Shown here in pieces: positions 16,965-26,407 of a stretch of 64,000 nt of DNA. Numbering within the stretch: position 1 is the stretch's first letter; the number at the start of each line of letters is the position of its first letter. The stretch comes from Acetobacter vaccinii (GTDB taxonomy: Bacteria > Pseudomonadota > Alphaproteobacteria > Acetobacterales > Acetobacteraceae). The DNA is taken from positions 1,594,001 through 1,658,000 of the forward strand of contig NZ_CP043506.1 of NCBI RefSeq assembly GCF_008365315.1, in the 5' to 3' direction. Made by a program: the position numbers and the translations under genes. The notes below the pieces were generated by a model. That model was not told where the DNA came from. It saw nothing but the letters and a program-made list of their open reading frames with translations, and did no database searches.

Positions 16965-17843
16965 ATGACAACACTGTCACCGACTGCCAAAGGCTATATT
17001 CTTACCCTGAGCTGTCCTAACCGTCCGGGTATTGTGGCCGCACTCAGCCAGACATTGTTTGAGGCTGGCGCAAACATTACAGAAGCGCAACAATATGATG
17101 ACACAAGCAGCGGCAGCTTCTTCATGCGCATCATGTTTGATATCGTCACGGGCACCACGTCCGAAGCCGACCTGCGCGCTGTGGTGGACACCATGGCCGC
17201 CAAGTTTACCATGGACTATCGCCTGAACAGCCAGTCCTACAAACCCAAGGTGATGATCCTTGTCTCCAAGTTCGATCACTGCCTGGTGGACCTGCTGTAC
17301 CGCTGGCGCATTGGGGAACTGCCGATCGAACCCGTAGGCATTATCGCCAACCACCCGCAGGATACCTACAAGGATATCGATTTTTACGGTATTCCGTTCC
17401 ACCACCTGCCCATTACAAAAGACACCAAACCGCAGCAGGAAGCCCGGATTATCGAGCTGGTGGACAGCAGCGGGGCCGATCTGGTCGTGCTGGCGCGCTA
17501 TATGCAGATTCTGTCCAACGATCTGGCAGCCTCCCTGTCGGGCCGTTGCATCAACATCCACCATTCCTTCCTGCCGGGCTTTAAGGGCGCACGTCCCTAC
17601 CATCAGGCGTATGACCGTGGGGTTAAGCTGATTGGTGCTACGGCCCATTACGTTACGCGGGATCTGGATGAAGGCCCGATTATCGAGCAGGATGTCGAAC
17701 GTATTTCCCACGCTGACAGCCCCGATGATCTGATCCGCAAGGGGCGTGATATCGAGCGCCGCGTGCTGGCCCGTGCTGTGCGTTACCATGTTGAAATGCG
17801 CACGATCATGAACGGCAACAAAACCATCGTTTTTGTTTCCTGA
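16965..17843 (+). CDS. purU: Formyltetrahydrofolate deformylase
   Basis: Hydrolyses 10-formyl-THF to formate and THF. The 292-residue protein has an N-terminal ACT domain (about 8-90: [26 protein letters not shown]) and a formyltransferase-fold catalytic domain with [17 protein letters not shown] and [15 protein letters not shown], which supply the usual Asn/His/Asp catalytic set. It starts 4 bases after mgdD. In methylated-amine clusters PurU recycles THF and disposes of the C1 unit as formate. The pairing with folD fits that role rather than purine synthesis. Confidence 0.95.
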   Translation: MTTLSPTAKGYILTLSCPNRPGIVAALSQTLFEAGANITEAQQYDDTSSGSFFMRIMFDIVTGTTSEADLRAVVDTMAAKFTMDYRLNSQSYKPKVMILVSKFDHCLVDLLYRWRIGELPIEPVGIIANHPQDTYKDIDFYGIPFHHLPITKDTKPQQEARIIELVDSSGADLVVLARYMQILSNDLAASLSGRCINIHHSFLPGFKGARPYHQAYDRGVKLIGATAHYVTRDLDEGPIIEQDVERISHADSPDDLIRKGRDIERRVLARAVRYHVEMRTIMNGNKTIVFVS

Positions 17844-17866
17844 TCGCTGTGAATGAGAGACATGTG

Positions 17867-18745
17867 ATGGAGAACGGGAGCGAAAAGCTTATCAACGGGC
17901 GGGCTTTTGCCGCCCGTCTTCGGCGCGATATCCGCGAGGAAGCGCATGCCCTGCATGCGCAACACGGTATTCTGCCCACCCTTGCCGTTGTCATGGTGGG
18001 GGAAGACCCAGCTTCTGCCGTGTATGTGCGCAGTAAAGTGCGTGCAACCGAGGAGGCAGGCATGCGCTCGGTTGCGCACCACCTGCCTGGTGATGCCACA
18101 GAGGAAGAACTGCTGACGCTGATTGCAGCGCTCAATGCTGATCCCTCGGTGCACGGTATTCTGGTGCAGTTGCCCGTGCCCCAGCAGATCCGGCGTGACG
18201 CGGTGCTGGATGCCATTGCGCCTGAGAAGGATGTAGACGGCTTTCATATCGTCAACGCCGGGCGTCTGGCTGTCGGGCGGCGTGATGGTTTTGTGCCCTG
18301 CACACCGCTTGGCTGCCTGATGCTGCTCAAGTCTGTCCTGCCGTCGCTGGCGGGGCAACAGGCGGTGGTGATCGGGGCGTCCAACATTGTTGGTCGGCCA
18401 ATGGCGCAGCTGTTGCAGCAGGAAGGGTGCACAGTGACAGTCACGCACCTTAAAACGCGCGATGTTGCGGCCGAAACCCGGCGGGCGGATATTGTCATTG
18501 CTGCCGCAGGTCATGCAGGCCTTGTCCGTGGTGACTGGATCAAGCCCGGTGCCATTGTGATTGATGTTGGCATCAACCGGGTGCAGACAGAAGAAGGCTC
18601 CCGCATTGTGGGTGACGTGGCGTTTGATGAGGTCCTGCCTCACGCTGCGGCTATTACCCCGGTGCCAGGAGGTGTCGGGCCTATGACCATTGCCTGTCTG
18701 CTGCAAAATACCTTGCATGCAGCCCGCAAGACCCTGTCAGCATAA
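17867..18745 (+). CDS. folD: Bifunctional methylene-THF dehydrogenase / methenyl-THF cyclohydrolase
   Basis: Converts 5,10-methylene-THF to 10-formyl-THF with NADP+. The 292-residue protein carries the catalytic lysine in YVRSKVRAT, the folate-site patterns GILVQLPVP and PEKDVDGFH, the nucleotide loop [14 protein letters not shown] and the C-terminal [16 protein letters not shown]. The ATG at 17867 has GAGAGA six bases upstream. A GTG at 17849 is in frame but lacks a ribosome site. It is the last gene of the mgd operon and supplies substrate to PurU. Confidence 0.95.
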   Translation: MENGSEKLINGRAFAARLRRDIREEAHALHAQHGILPTLAVVMVGEDPASAVYVRSKVRATEEAGMRSVAHHLPGDATEEELLTLIAALNADPSVHGILVQLPVPQQIRRDAVLDAIAPEKDVDGFHIVNAGRLAVGRRDGFVPCTPLGCLMLLKSVLPSLAGQQAVVIGASNIVGRPMAQLLQQEGCTVTVTHLKTRDVAAETRRADIVIAAAGHAGLVRGDWIKPGAIVIDVGINRVQTEEGSRIVGDVAFDEVLPHAAAITPVPGGVGPMTIACLLQNTLHAARKTLSA

Positions 18746-18763
18746 GGGTTTCTGACCATGGCG

Positions 18764-18785
18764 GGGGCAGGTTTATGCCTGCCCC
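18764..18785 (+). terminator. Probable terminator of the mgdABCD-purU-folD operon
   Basis: An 8-bp GC-rich stem GGGGCAGG / CCTGCCCC (18764-18771 and 18778-18785) with a 6-base loop, 19 bases after the folD stop. Only TCTGT follows, so the U-tract is poor. Confidence 0.5.
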
Positions 18786-18946
18786 TCTGTCGGCTTGGCT
18801 GCTGTTGTGCCGTTTGGGGCTTGCAAGGGGTGTCCCGCCGCCTGTTCTTATCGAGGCGGGGCGCGATACCACCTGTTGAGGCCTGCAAATGCCCGGATAG
18901 GCTGTTACTTTGTGTTTGAGGAGCAGTCTCTCAGGAAGGGTGAAGC

Positions 18947-19372
18947 ATGAGTGCATGCGTGGTCAGGCGACTGGAAACGTCGGAAACTGTTTCCGCTTAT
19001 CGGGTTATATCTCAACTCCGCACGCTGGATGAGGATGCCTTTGTCCGCGCTGTACACAGGCAGATGTTTGCGGGTTACGAACTGGTCGGGGCTTTTCTGG
19101 CCGGGCGGCTCGTGGGGGTCATGGGCACACGGCCAGTGCATACTCTGGCGCGTGGTGCGTTCTTGCATATTGATGATCTTGTCGTGGATGAGACGCACCG
19201 TGGGCAGGGTATAGGCCGCGCGCTTATAGCCTTTGCCGAACAGGATGCCCGCAGCCGGGAAATGAGTGCCCTGTTCCTTGATTCGCGCGATATTGCTGTG
19301 CCATTTTATGAAAATCTTGGATTTGGCCTCTATAAATCACCGTCTATGCGCAAGCCAGTCAGCCGGGGCTAA
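18947..19372 (+). CDS. GNAT-family N-acetyltransferase
   Basis: A 141-residue single-domain acetyltransferase. Motif A, the acetyl-CoA loop, is visible as VVDETHRGQGIGRALIAFAEQ, and the C-terminal FYENLGFGLYK is typical. The ribosome site AGGAAGG precedes the ATG. It lies between the folD terminator and the LuxR-type gene. Its substrate is unknown. A role in acetylating an amine intermediate is possible but there is no direct sign of it. Confidence 0.85.
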   Translation: MSACVVRRLETSETVSAYRVISQLRTLDEDAFVRAVHRQMFAGYELVGAFLAGRLVGVMGTRPVHTLARGAFLHIDDLVVDETHRGQGIGRALIAFAEQDARSREMSALFLDSRDIAVPFYENLGFGLYKSPSMRKPVSRG

Positions 19373-19388
19373 CCTGAAGCCTCGGTTT
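19363..19388. terminator. Weak hairpin between converging GNAT and LuxR-type genes
   Basis: CCGGGGCT (19363-19370) can pair with AGCCTCGG (19378-19385) with one G-T pair, followed on the plus strand by TTT. It covers the gap between the two stops and may act as a modest terminator. Confidence 0.3.
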
Positions 19389-20433
19389 AAGGGGGAGCTG
19401 TACGCAGGAGAGCTTGCAGGTGGCTGACAAGCCCCCGTTCTGATGTAACGCCTGCCTTACGGTACAAGCGCTGCCTGTGGTTTTTGACCGTCCCTTTGCT
19501 GATCCCCAAAAGCTGTGCAATTTCCCCCGTGCTTCGGCCTTGCAGCAGTAGCTCAAGCAAATCCTGTTCCCGCTGTGTAATGTGCAGGCCCGGCAGGGCG
19601 GTCAGACTGGGGCTGCTGGCCTGTGGGGCGCAGGTCAGCAGGTATCCTCCTGGAGCCAGGGGGCAGAGCTGCGGCAGGGCGGCTAAAGTCAGGGAAAAGT
19701 CCTGTTCTTCTATGCTGCACGCGGCGTCTTCATGGCGGAGCAGTGTGTGTAGGGCACGGTGCAGGGTGGGGCCATGGTGTGCACTAGCCCGTTGCCAGCC
19801 GCTGGTGCTGTGCAGGCGGTTGTAATGCCTGTCGAGCACGAGGGCACCCTGAGGTGCATCGGTATCCGCTACAGGCAGGACATTGCTTAAGCCTTGGAAA
19901 ATCCGTGTAACATGGGCTTTGTGCAGGCCGTAAAGCAATGGCTGCACCTGTTGTGCCCGGCTGATTTCCTCCTGCGTGAACGGATGATTCATGCGCTGGA
20001 GAAACAGCATGATACAGGTGTTGTTAAAAACCGGCAGGATCAGCGCCAGCTCATCTGAAAATCCACATTTTTTCTGGAAAACACTCGTATATTCATGCGG
20101 CTTTATGGATTTATCAAGCGTTGAAAGAGCTGCAACCGGCAGGCCACTATACTGGCGGCACAGGTGCCAGAACGGGTCATAACAGCGAAAATGGTTGCTA
20201 TAGTCCAGGAACGCGGCCGAGGTGACATCGGTTGTGTATAACGTGTCGGGGAGTACTCCCGGCGCGTAGGAAATAATCCAGGACGACTGGTTGGGAATGA
20301 GGGCTGCAAAAACCCGCAGCAGATGCTCGTAAAAATCTGTCTGGCCAATATGGCAGGCAACCTCACCAGCCATTGCCAGCCAGGATGGAGCCTCTTGCTG
20401 TGGTGTGCTGCCTTGCACCATCAGGGAAGCCAT
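19387..20433 (-). CDS. LuxR-type transcriptional regulator, divergent from tdm-tmm
   Basis: A 348-residue regulator with a C-terminal LuxR helix-turn-helix (LHITQREQDLLELLLQGRS, then EIAQLLGISKGTVKNHRQRLYRKAGV). The N-terminal 250 residues have no family I recognise and presumably sense a signal. There is no receiver or autoinducer-binding pattern that I can name. The ATG at 20433 is preceded by GGAGG at 8 bases; an upstream ATG at 20511 lacks one. It faces away from tdm across a 371-bp gap, which makes it the best candidate regulator of tdm-tmm and perhaps dmmDABC. Confidence 0.88.
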   Translation of the reverse strand: MASLMVQGSTPQQEAPSWLAMAGEVACHIGQTDFYEHLLRVFAALIPNQSSWIISYAPGVLPDTLYTTDVTSAAFLDYSNHFRCYDPFWHLCRQYSGLPVAALSTLDKSIKPHEYTSVFQKKCGFSDELALILPVFNNTCIMLFLQRMNHPFTQEEISRAQQVQPLLYGLHKAHVTRIFQGLSNVLPVADTDAPQGALVLDRHYNRLHSTSGWQRASAHHGPTLHRALHTLLRHEDAACSIEEQDFSLTLAALPQLCPLAPGGYLLTCAPQASSPSLTALPGLHITQREQDLLELLLQGRSTGEIAQLLGISKGTVKNHRQRLYRKAGVTSERGLVSHLQALLRTAPP

Positions 20434-20804
20434 GCTGTTGCCTCCGCGCAGTTGTCCTGTTTCTGAAATTATGAAGGCTGGTGACGTGGGAGCAGTATGG
20501 TCCTGCATCACCTGTCATATCCTGCCTTGGGCATGGTATATCAGCGCCCTGTGTGATGTTCGCACAAGGTACAATCTCCGCCATCTCATTGCGGAATCGG
20601 ATCGTCTGCAAGCAGTCTCTGCGCCTTTGCTCTCTGCTGTCAAGGCAAGGGTGCTTCACCTTATGTTGCAGCCGGTTTTGTGGCCCGTTATGGCTGATTA
20701 CGGGGCATTTTTTAGCCAATGGTACCAAAAGGCACCATTGAGCAGCGCTCTGGCAGGCCGTTAGGCTTCATTTCGAGATAAAAACATAACGGTGTGGAGG
20801 GTGC
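20434..20804. other. 371-bp divergent region between LuxR-type gene and tdm
   Basis: Contains no convincing gene. It holds an inverted repeat at 20717-20740 about 65-90 bases before tdm, and the tdm ribosome site GGAGG (about 20795-20799). The length is ample for two promoters and regulator sites. Confidence 0.5.
20717..20740 (+). promoter_or_regulatory. Candidate operator upstream of tdm
   Basis: CAATGGT (20717-20723) and ACCATTG (20734-20740) form a perfect 7-bp dyad with a 10-base spacer. Centre to centre the arms are 17 bases apart, close to one and a half helical turns. It lies on the tdm side of the divergent region, about 65 bases before the start codon. Confidence 0.4.
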
Positions 20805-23054
20805 ATGACACTCCTGCTTCCAGATCTCTTGCGTGTGACTCCGCTGCGTGTAGCAGGAGGGGGAACACCTGCAAGATTTGCCGTACAGGCGGGGGAACGG
20901 TTTGACCTCGTCAATGTCTCTGGCGGGCAAGCCGCAACCCTGCTGTTTGCCAAGGAGACTGTGCGTGCCGTTGCCGGGGCATTGCTGTCCGCCCCCCAAA
21001 GCCCGGATAGCCGCCTGACAGCATTGTGGAGCGGGCAGGAGGGGCAGCCCGTTGCCTGTGCAGTCTTTGGGCCGCAAACCCGTATGGGGGAGCGTGTCGG
21101 CTTTGAAGTGCTGCATGATGGTGTGGTTTTTATAGATATTCCCGCCGAGGATATGCTGCCGGAAAACTCCAACCCTCCCGGCTTTCTGGATATTGTGTTT
21201 GAACCTGCCCCCGATGGCCGGGTCAGACTGCCAGAACCCTTGGGCGTGGTTACGCAGGAGTTCCGGGTGCCAGCAGCTACGGCTGTCAGCTACAGGGTGG
21301 CAAAAGGCGAATACATTCAAATACTGGATGTGGAGGGACGGCAGTGCTCTGACTTTCTGGCCTTTGACGCACAGGCTCTGGCACAGGGTGAGGAATACGG
21401 TCTGGACGCCACGGCGACCCGCACAGTGCAGGGCAACGCCATGCCAGTGCCGGGCCTGCGGGGGCGCTTTCTGGACAGTCGGATGCGGCCGTTGGTTGAA
21501 ATCGTGCAGGATACAGTAGGCCGCCACGATGCCTTTCTGCTGGCCTGCACCGCCAAATATTATGATGACACCGGCTACCCCGGCCATGCCAACTGCACGG
21601 AAAACTTCAATGCTGCTCTAGCACCAGAAGGTATTGCGGAGCGGAGTGGGTGGCCCGCCATCAATTTCTTTTTCAATACCGAGGTGCTGGAATGTGGAAC
21701 AATTGCCAGTACCGAACCTTGGTCCCGTCCGGGTGACTATGTGCTGCTGCGCGCACTGACTGATCTGGTCTGTGCGTCCTCATCCTGCGCGGATGATGTG
21801 ACCTCGGCCAATGGCTGGGCACCGACCGACATCCATGTTCGTGTTTATGACCGGCACAATATTTTTCCGCATGGGGTAAAACATCGCATGACAGCCGCAT
21901 CACCTGCTGAAATGACACGGCGGACAGGCTTCCACGACAGTCTGGCGGCACAGGGTGCGCGCTTTGTGGAATACAAGGGGTTCTGGCTGCCCTCCTGCTT
22001 TGAAGGCTATGGCCCGGTTGCAGAATATTGGGGCTGCCGCACGCAGGCCTGTATTATGGACCTGTCAGCCCTGCGCAAGTTTGAGGTGACAGGCCCGGAC
22101 GCCGAGGTGCTGCTGCAAATGGCCGCCACGCGCGATATTCGTAAACTTTCAGTCGGGCAGGTTGTTTATACGGCTCTATGCTATCCCCATGGCGGCATGC
22201 TGGACGATGCTACGGTCTTCCGTCTTGGGCCACAGGCGTTCCGTCTGGTCTGCGGGGATGAATATTGCGGGGAATGGTTGCAGGCACTGGTGAGCGAGCA
22301 TGGGCTTGCCGCAAATGTAAGAGCCTCGACCGACCAGTTGCACAATATGTCGCTCCAGGGGCCGCAAAGCCGGGCTATTCTGGCACCCTTGGTCTGGACA
22401 GCTCCGACACAGCCCGACATTGAGGCTCTTAAATGGTTCCGCTTTACCATCGGGCGTATCGGTGGCCCCGATGGTATTCCTGTTCTGGTATCCCGCACCG
22501 GGTACACCGGGGAACTGGGTTATGAAATCTGGTGCCACCCCAAACATGCAGCCGCTGTATGGGGGGCAGTCTGGACTGCCGGGCAGGCCCATGGTCTGGT
22601 GCCGCTGGGGCTGGAAGCACTGGACTGGCTGCGCATTGAAGCCGGGCTGGCTTTTGCAGCCTATGAATTCTGCCCTGAGACAGACCCCTTTGAAGCCGGC
22701 ATAGGGTTTGCAGTCCCGGCCTCCAAAACCGAGGATTATGTGGGGCGTGAGGCTCTGCTCCGCAGAAAGCAGCACCCTGCCCGGGTTCTGGTGGGTTTGG
22801 AAAGCAGTTCGAATGAACCTCTGGCCCATGGTGATGCCCTGTATGACGGGCGTGCCAGGGTCGGGGTTGTAACCAGCGCCTGCCTTTCCCCAGTGTTGAA
22901 GAAAAGCATAGCGCTGGCAAGGGTCGATGTGACACTGGCCGAACATGGCCGAACACTCGAAGTTGGCAAGCTTGACGGAATACAGAAGAGGATTCCCGTC
23001 AGGATAACGGCATTTCCTGCCTATGATCCGGAGAAGACAAAAGTCAGATCCTGA
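20805..23054 (+). CDS. tdm: Trimethylamine-N-oxide demethylase (aldolase), DUF1989-GcvT fusion
   Basis: Splits TMAO into dimethylamine and formaldehyde in the cytoplasm. The 749-residue two-domain layout is diagnostic: a DUF1989 domain (about residues 150-350) holding candidate zinc cysteines C264 (in HANCTENF), C323 and C328 (in CASSSCADD), and a C-terminal GcvT-type tetrahydrofolate-binding domain (about 390-740, including [14 protein letters not shown] and [16 protein letters not shown]). GGAGG precedes the ATG. tmm follows 53 bases later on the same strand, and the pair probably forms one operon. The folate domain may capture part of the formaldehyde as methylene-THF. Confidence 0.92.
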   Translation: MTLLLPDLLRVTPLRVAGGGTPARFAVQAGERFDLVNVSGGQAATLLFAKETVRAVAGALLSAPQSPDSRLTALWSGQEGQPVACAVFGPQTRMGERVGFEVLHDGVVFIDIPAEDMLPENSNPPGFLDIVFEPAPDGRVRLPEPLGVVTQEFRVPAATAVSYRVAKGEYIQILDVEGRQCSDFLAFDAQALAQGEEYGLDATATRTVQGNAMPVPGLRGRFLDSRMRPLVEIVQDTVGRHDAFLLACTAKYYDDTGYPGHANCTENFNAALAPEGIAERSGWPAINFFFNTEVLECGTIASTEPWSRPGDYVLLRALTDLVCASSSCADDVTSANGWAPTDIHVRVYDRHNIFPHGVKHRMTAASPAEMTRRTGFHDSLAAQGARFVEYKGFWLPSCFEGYGPVAEYWGCRTQACIMDLSALRKFEVTGPDAEVLLQMAATRDIRKLSVGQVVYTALCYPHGGMLDDATVFRLGPQAFRLVCGDEYCGEWLQALVSEHGLAANVRASTDQLHNMSLQGPQSRAILAPLVWTAPTQPDIEALKWFRFTIGRIGGPDGIPVLVSRTGYTGELGYEIWCHPKHAAAVWGAVWTAGQAHGLVPLGLEALDWLRIEAGLAFAAYEFCPETDPFEAGIGFAVPASKTEDYVGREALLRRKQHPARVLVGLESSSNEPLAHGDALYDGRARVGVVTSACLSPVLKKSIALARVDVTLAEHGRTLEVGKLDGIQKRIPVRITAFPAYDPEKTKVRS

Positions 23055-23107
23055 TACTGATCAAAAGACAATTTTCCAAAAATCATCACAAGGGAGCAGG
23101 GTCTATC

Positions 23108-24481
23108 ATGACAGTAAAGCGCATCGCAGTGATTGGCGCCGGCCCGAGCGGTCTGGCTGTTCTCCGCGCCTTTGGGGCTGCCCGCAAGGCGGGCAAGGAT
23201 GTTCCGGAAATTGTCTGTTTTGAAAAACAGTCAGACCCCGGTGGTATGTGGAACTATACATGGCGCACCGGTCTGGATGAATATGGTGAGCCTGTTCATG
23301 CCAGCATGTACCGCTTTTTGTGGTCCAACGGACCCAAGGAAGGTCTGGAATTTTCTGATTATACGTTTGAAGAGCATTTCGGGCGTCCTATTCCGTCCTA
23401 TCCGCCCCGTTCCGTGTTGCTGGACTATATTGTCGGGCGCATCAAGCGCGATAACCTGCAAGGGGACATGCGCTTCAACACCCCCGTGCGGGATGTGGCG
23501 TGGGATGCACAGGCCGACAATTTCCTTGTCACGGCAGAGGACTTGCCGAGTGGGCATGTTTATGCAGAGCGGTTTGATAATGTCATTGTAGCGTCAGGGC
23601 ATTTTTCCACGCCAAATGTGCCTGTTTTTTCGGGTTTTGACCTGTTTCCAGGCCGTATCCTGCACGCGCATGACTTCCGTGATGCCAATGAATTTGCAGG
23701 CAAGGATATCCTGCTGGTTGGCAGCTCCTATTCGGCAGAAGATATTGCCTCCCAGTGTTATAAATATGGTGCAAAATCGATAGTCTTTTCGTATCGGTCA
23801 AAACCTCTGGGCTTCAAATGGCCGGATAATTTTGAGGAACATCCTCTTTTGCTGAAGGTGGATGGGAATATTGCCCATTTTCAGGATGGTTCAACCCGCA
23901 AGGTCGATGCCATTGTGCTGTGTACTGGCTACAAGCACCACTTCCCCTTCCTGCCTGACAGCCTGAGGCTGAAAACCAATAACCGCCTGTATCCGCTGGA
24001 CCTGTACAAAGGTGTCTGCTGGGTAGATAACCCAAAAATGTTCTATCTGGGCATGCAGGACCAGTATTACACCTTTAACATGTTTGATGCTCAGGCCTGG
24101 TTTGTGCGTGATGTCATTATGGGGCGGCTGGAACTGCCTTCCGGCGCTGACATGACAGCCGACACGCATGCCTGGCGCGCCCGTGAGGAAGCGCTGGAAG
24201 ATGCGTATCAGGAAATTGACTTCCAGACAGAGTATGTCCGTGATCTCATGCAGTACACGGACTACCCGCCTTTTGACCTTGATAAGGTTGCCCAGCTTTT
24301 CAAGGAATGGAAGCACGATAAGGTGGAAGGTATTATGACATTCCGTGACCGCAGCTATCGTTCTGTGCTGACGGGCACCATGGCACCCCCCCATCATACT
24401 CCCTGGCTTGATGCGCTGGATGATTCGCTAGAAGCGTTTTTGACCCCACTGGAAGAGGTGCGCGCCAAAGCCGTGGGGTGA
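23108..24481 (+). CDS. tmm: Trimethylamine monooxygenase (flavin-containing monooxygenase)
   Basis: Oxidises trimethylamine to TMAO with NADPH and O2. The 457-residue length is that of bacterial Tmm. FAD motif GAGPSG starts at residue 10, the monooxygenase fingerprint [11 protein letters not shown] is at about 182, and the NADP loop GSSYSAED is at 205-212 with Tyr208 in the position of the conserved active-site tyrosine. The C-terminal half includes [20 protein letters not shown], which is typical of the group. Bacterial FMOs of this type can also oxidise dimethyl sulfide and indole, but tdm directly upstream fixes the likely role. Confidence 0.93.
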   Translation: MTVKRIAVIGAGPSGLAVLRAFGAARKAGKDVPEIVCFEKQSDPGGMWNYTWRTGLDEYGEPVHASMYRFLWSNGPKEGLEFSDYTFEEHFGRPIPSYPPRSVLLDYIVGRIKRDNLQGDMRFNTPVRDVAWDAQADNFLVTAEDLPSGHVYAERFDNVIVASGHFSTPNVPVFSGFDLFPGRILHAHDFRDANEFAGKDILLVGSSYSAEDIASQCYKYGAKSIVFSYRSKPLGFKWPDNFEEHPLLLKVDGNIAHFQDGSTRKVDAIVLCTGYKHHFPFLPDSLRLKTNNRLYPLDLYKGVCWVDNPKMFYLGMQDQYYTFNMFDAQAWFVRDVIMGRLELPSGADMTADTHAWRAREEALEDAYQEIDFQTEYVRDLMQYTDYPPFDLDKVAQLFKEWKHDKVEGIMTFRDRSYRSVLTGTMAPPHHTPWLDALDDSLEAFLTPLEEVRAKAVG

Positions 24482-24665
24482 GGACAATACTGTCGGTCAG
24501 AGCTGATGGAGTAAGTCTTTGACTGATCGCTCACGTTTGGTGTGTATGATAAAAAATATAGTTTTCAGAAAGAATATTTTCATTCATCATTCGGAATGAA
24601 AATATGCAGCCCTCAGATCGGTAGTTATCGGGCGCGCTGGAAACTAAACGGGAAAGTAGCAAGGT
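24482..24665. promoter_or_regulatory. Promoter region of the dmmDABC operon
   Basis: A 184-bp gap whose centre (24541-24610) is strikingly AT-rich for this window. TTGACT (24519-24524) is a plausible -35 and TATGAT (24545-24550) a possible -10, but their 20-base spacing is too long for a textbook promoter. A long perfect dyad follows at 24574-24605. Confidence 0.4.
24574..24605 (+). promoter_or_regulatory. Perfect 12-bp dyad upstream of dmmD (candidate operator)
   Basis: ATATTTTCATTC (24574-24585) and GAATGAAAATAT (24594-24605) are perfect inverted copies with an 8-base spacer. No T-run follows. The site sits just downstream of the possible -10 and 60 bases before dmmD, a classic position for a repressor operator, although a leader hairpin is also possible. 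Confidence 0.55.
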
Positions 24666-25799
24666 ATGACAACAAGCTGGCGTTCAAGCACTCTTGCAGA
24701 CCGTCATCGTGCCCTGGGTTCCAGCCTGGAAGACTGGAACGGCATGGCCACGGCCTGGACGTACAACTCCGATGTGCAGGACCACCATGTGGCTGTGCGG
24801 AGCAAGGCCGGTCTTATGGATGTATCCGGGCTGAAAAAACTGCATCTTGTCGGGCCGCATGCCTCTGCCATTCTGGATTACGCCACCACCCGCAATGTGC
24901 AGAAAATAACGCCCGGTCGTTCAGCCTATGCTGCTGCACTGAATGATGAAGGCAAGTTTATAGACGACTGCATCCTTTACCGTACCGGGCCGAATAGCTG
25001 GATGGTCGTGCACGGTGCAGGGGGGCTGCATGACATGCTGTCCGCCGCTGTTGTCGGCCGCAATGCAGCGCTTCTGTTTGATGATGACCTGCACGATCTG
25101 TCGCTACAGGGGCCTGTAGCGGTGGATTTTCTTGACCGGCATGTGCCGGGTATCCGGCAGTTGAATTACTTCCATCACATGCAGACAACCCTGTTCGGTG
25201 CGCCGGTCATGATCTCGCGCACAGGATATACTGGCGAGCGTGGGTACGAGATCTTCTGCAAAGGGGTCGATGCTCCTAAAATCTGGGATAGTATTCTCGA
25301 AGATGGCAAGCCCGATGGGATTGTGCCGGTCTGCTTTACCGCGCTGGACCTGTTGCGGGTGGAAAGTTATCTGCTGTTCTATCCTTACGATAATTCGGAA
25401 ATGTATCCGTTTGAGCAGGATCTTGCGGGGGACACACTGTGGGAGCTTGGGCTGGACTTTACCGTTAGCCCCGGCAAGACCAACTTCCGCGGTGCCCCGG
25501 CGCATTTTGCCCTTAAAGGGCGGGAGCGTTTTAAAATCTACGGGCTACTTCTGGACGGTACTGTCGCGGCAGAGGCCGGGGCCGGGGTGTATGATGGGGA
25601 GACCAAGGTCGGTGTTGTGACATGCGGCATGGTCTCAACCCTGACAGGTCAATCCATGGCGCTGGCCCGGATGGATGTGCCCTATGCAACATCAGGCAAA
25701 GCCATTGTCGTGCGCTCTGGGCAGGAAACGCTGTCAGGCATAACGCATGAACTGCCGTTTGATGACCCGCAGAAGAAGAAGCGCACCGTCAAAGGCTAA
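24666..25799 (+). CDS. dmmD: GcvT-like tetrahydrofolate-binding subunit of dimethylamine monooxygenase
   Basis: A 377-residue aminomethyltransferase-fold protein (GcvT): [42 protein letters not shown] and a C-terminal barrel with GVVTCGMVS. It is the first gene of a run GcvT / small cysteine protein / ferredoxin-type reductase / DUF3445, which matches the dmmDABC order as I remember it and the four-subunit haem-dependent oxidative N-demethylase. The likely job is to trap the formaldehyde released from dimethylamine on THF. Subunit lettering is from memory and less certain than the operon identity. Confidence 0.8.
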   Translation: MTTSWRSSTLADRHRALGSSLEDWNGMATAWTYNSDVQDHHVAVRSKAGLMDVSGLKKLHLVGPHASAILDYATTRNVQKITPGRSAYAAALNDEGKFIDDCILYRTGPNSWMVVHGAGGLHDMLSAAVVGRNAALLFDDDLHDLSLQGPVAVDFLDRHVPGIRQLNYFHHMQTTLFGAPVMISRTGYTGERGYEIFCKGVDAPKIWDSILEDGKPDGIVPVCFTALDLLRVESYLLFYPYDNSEMYPFEQDLAGDTLWELGLDFTVSPGKTNFRGAPAHFALKGRERFKIYGLLLDGTVAAEAGAGVYDGETKVGVVTCGMVSTLTGQSMALARMDVPYATSGKAIVVRSGQETLSGITHELPFDDPQKKKRTVKG

Positions 25800-25855
25800 C
25801 CATCATACCGACTGTCCGGGTTCTGTCTGTTTGTTGAAAAGGAAAGGGCGCAACA

Positions 25856-26407
25856 GTGATTGTATCGAGTGAACTGCCCTGTGCCGCCCTGAAGTTTGAT
25901 CCTTCAGGCACCCGGCATCTGTTTGTGCGGGAAAACTCAGCCTGTGTCCGCCCAGCGGGTGCAGAGGTGGGGGGCGTGGCGGTCTGGACAGTGGCGCATG
26001 ATGGCGCTGCCCTGTCTGACCCGCAGGATATGTGCCTGTCGCTGCGTTCTGTCGCGGCTCTTCTGGAAAGGCTGGAGCGCAGGCTCGCTCAGGAAAAAGT
26101 AGGATTGCGGCTTTATGTTGCAGGCAGTGCAACATTTTTGGCTCAGGTTGCCAAAGTGGCAGATGTAGCGGGTCTGGGGGTGGAGGAGGTGCTGTTTGCG
26201 CCGCCATCCGATGGCACCCGTCGGGTTATGTGCATTCACTGCGATACTATAACCGAGACAGCAGACAGCACCAGCGTGGTGTGCCAGGGCTGTGGCACGG
26301 ACCTTTGTATTCGCGAGCATTATTCCCGTCAGATCGGAGCCTATATGGGGGTTGGTGAACCCGCGGCTGTGGTCCGGGCAATGGAGGAGGCCGCGCAACA
26401 TGGCTAA
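25856..26407 (+). CDS. dmmA: Dimethylamine monooxygenase small subunit (DmmA-like, zinc-ribbon C-terminus)
   Basis: A 183-residue protein with a GTG start and ribosome site GGAAAGGG 7 bases upstream. The N-terminal two thirds have no motif I can name. The C-terminal 50 residues contain two CxxC-type knuckles (CIHC and CQGCGTDLC) followed by IREHYSRQIGAY, a rubredoxin- or zinc-ribbon-like site typical of DmmA-family proteins. Its stop overlaps the dmmB start by 8 bases. It probably takes part in assembly or electron transfer of the DMA monooxygenase. Confidence 0.8.
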   Translation: MIVSSELPCAALKFDPSGTRHLFVRENSACVRPAGAEVGGVAVWTVAHDGAALSDPQDMCLSLRSVAALLERLERRLAQEKVGLRLYVAGSATFLAQVAKVADVAGLGVEEVLFAPPSDGTRRVMCIHCDTITETADSTSVVCQGCGTDLCIREHYSRQIGAYMGVGEPAAVVRAMEEAAQHG

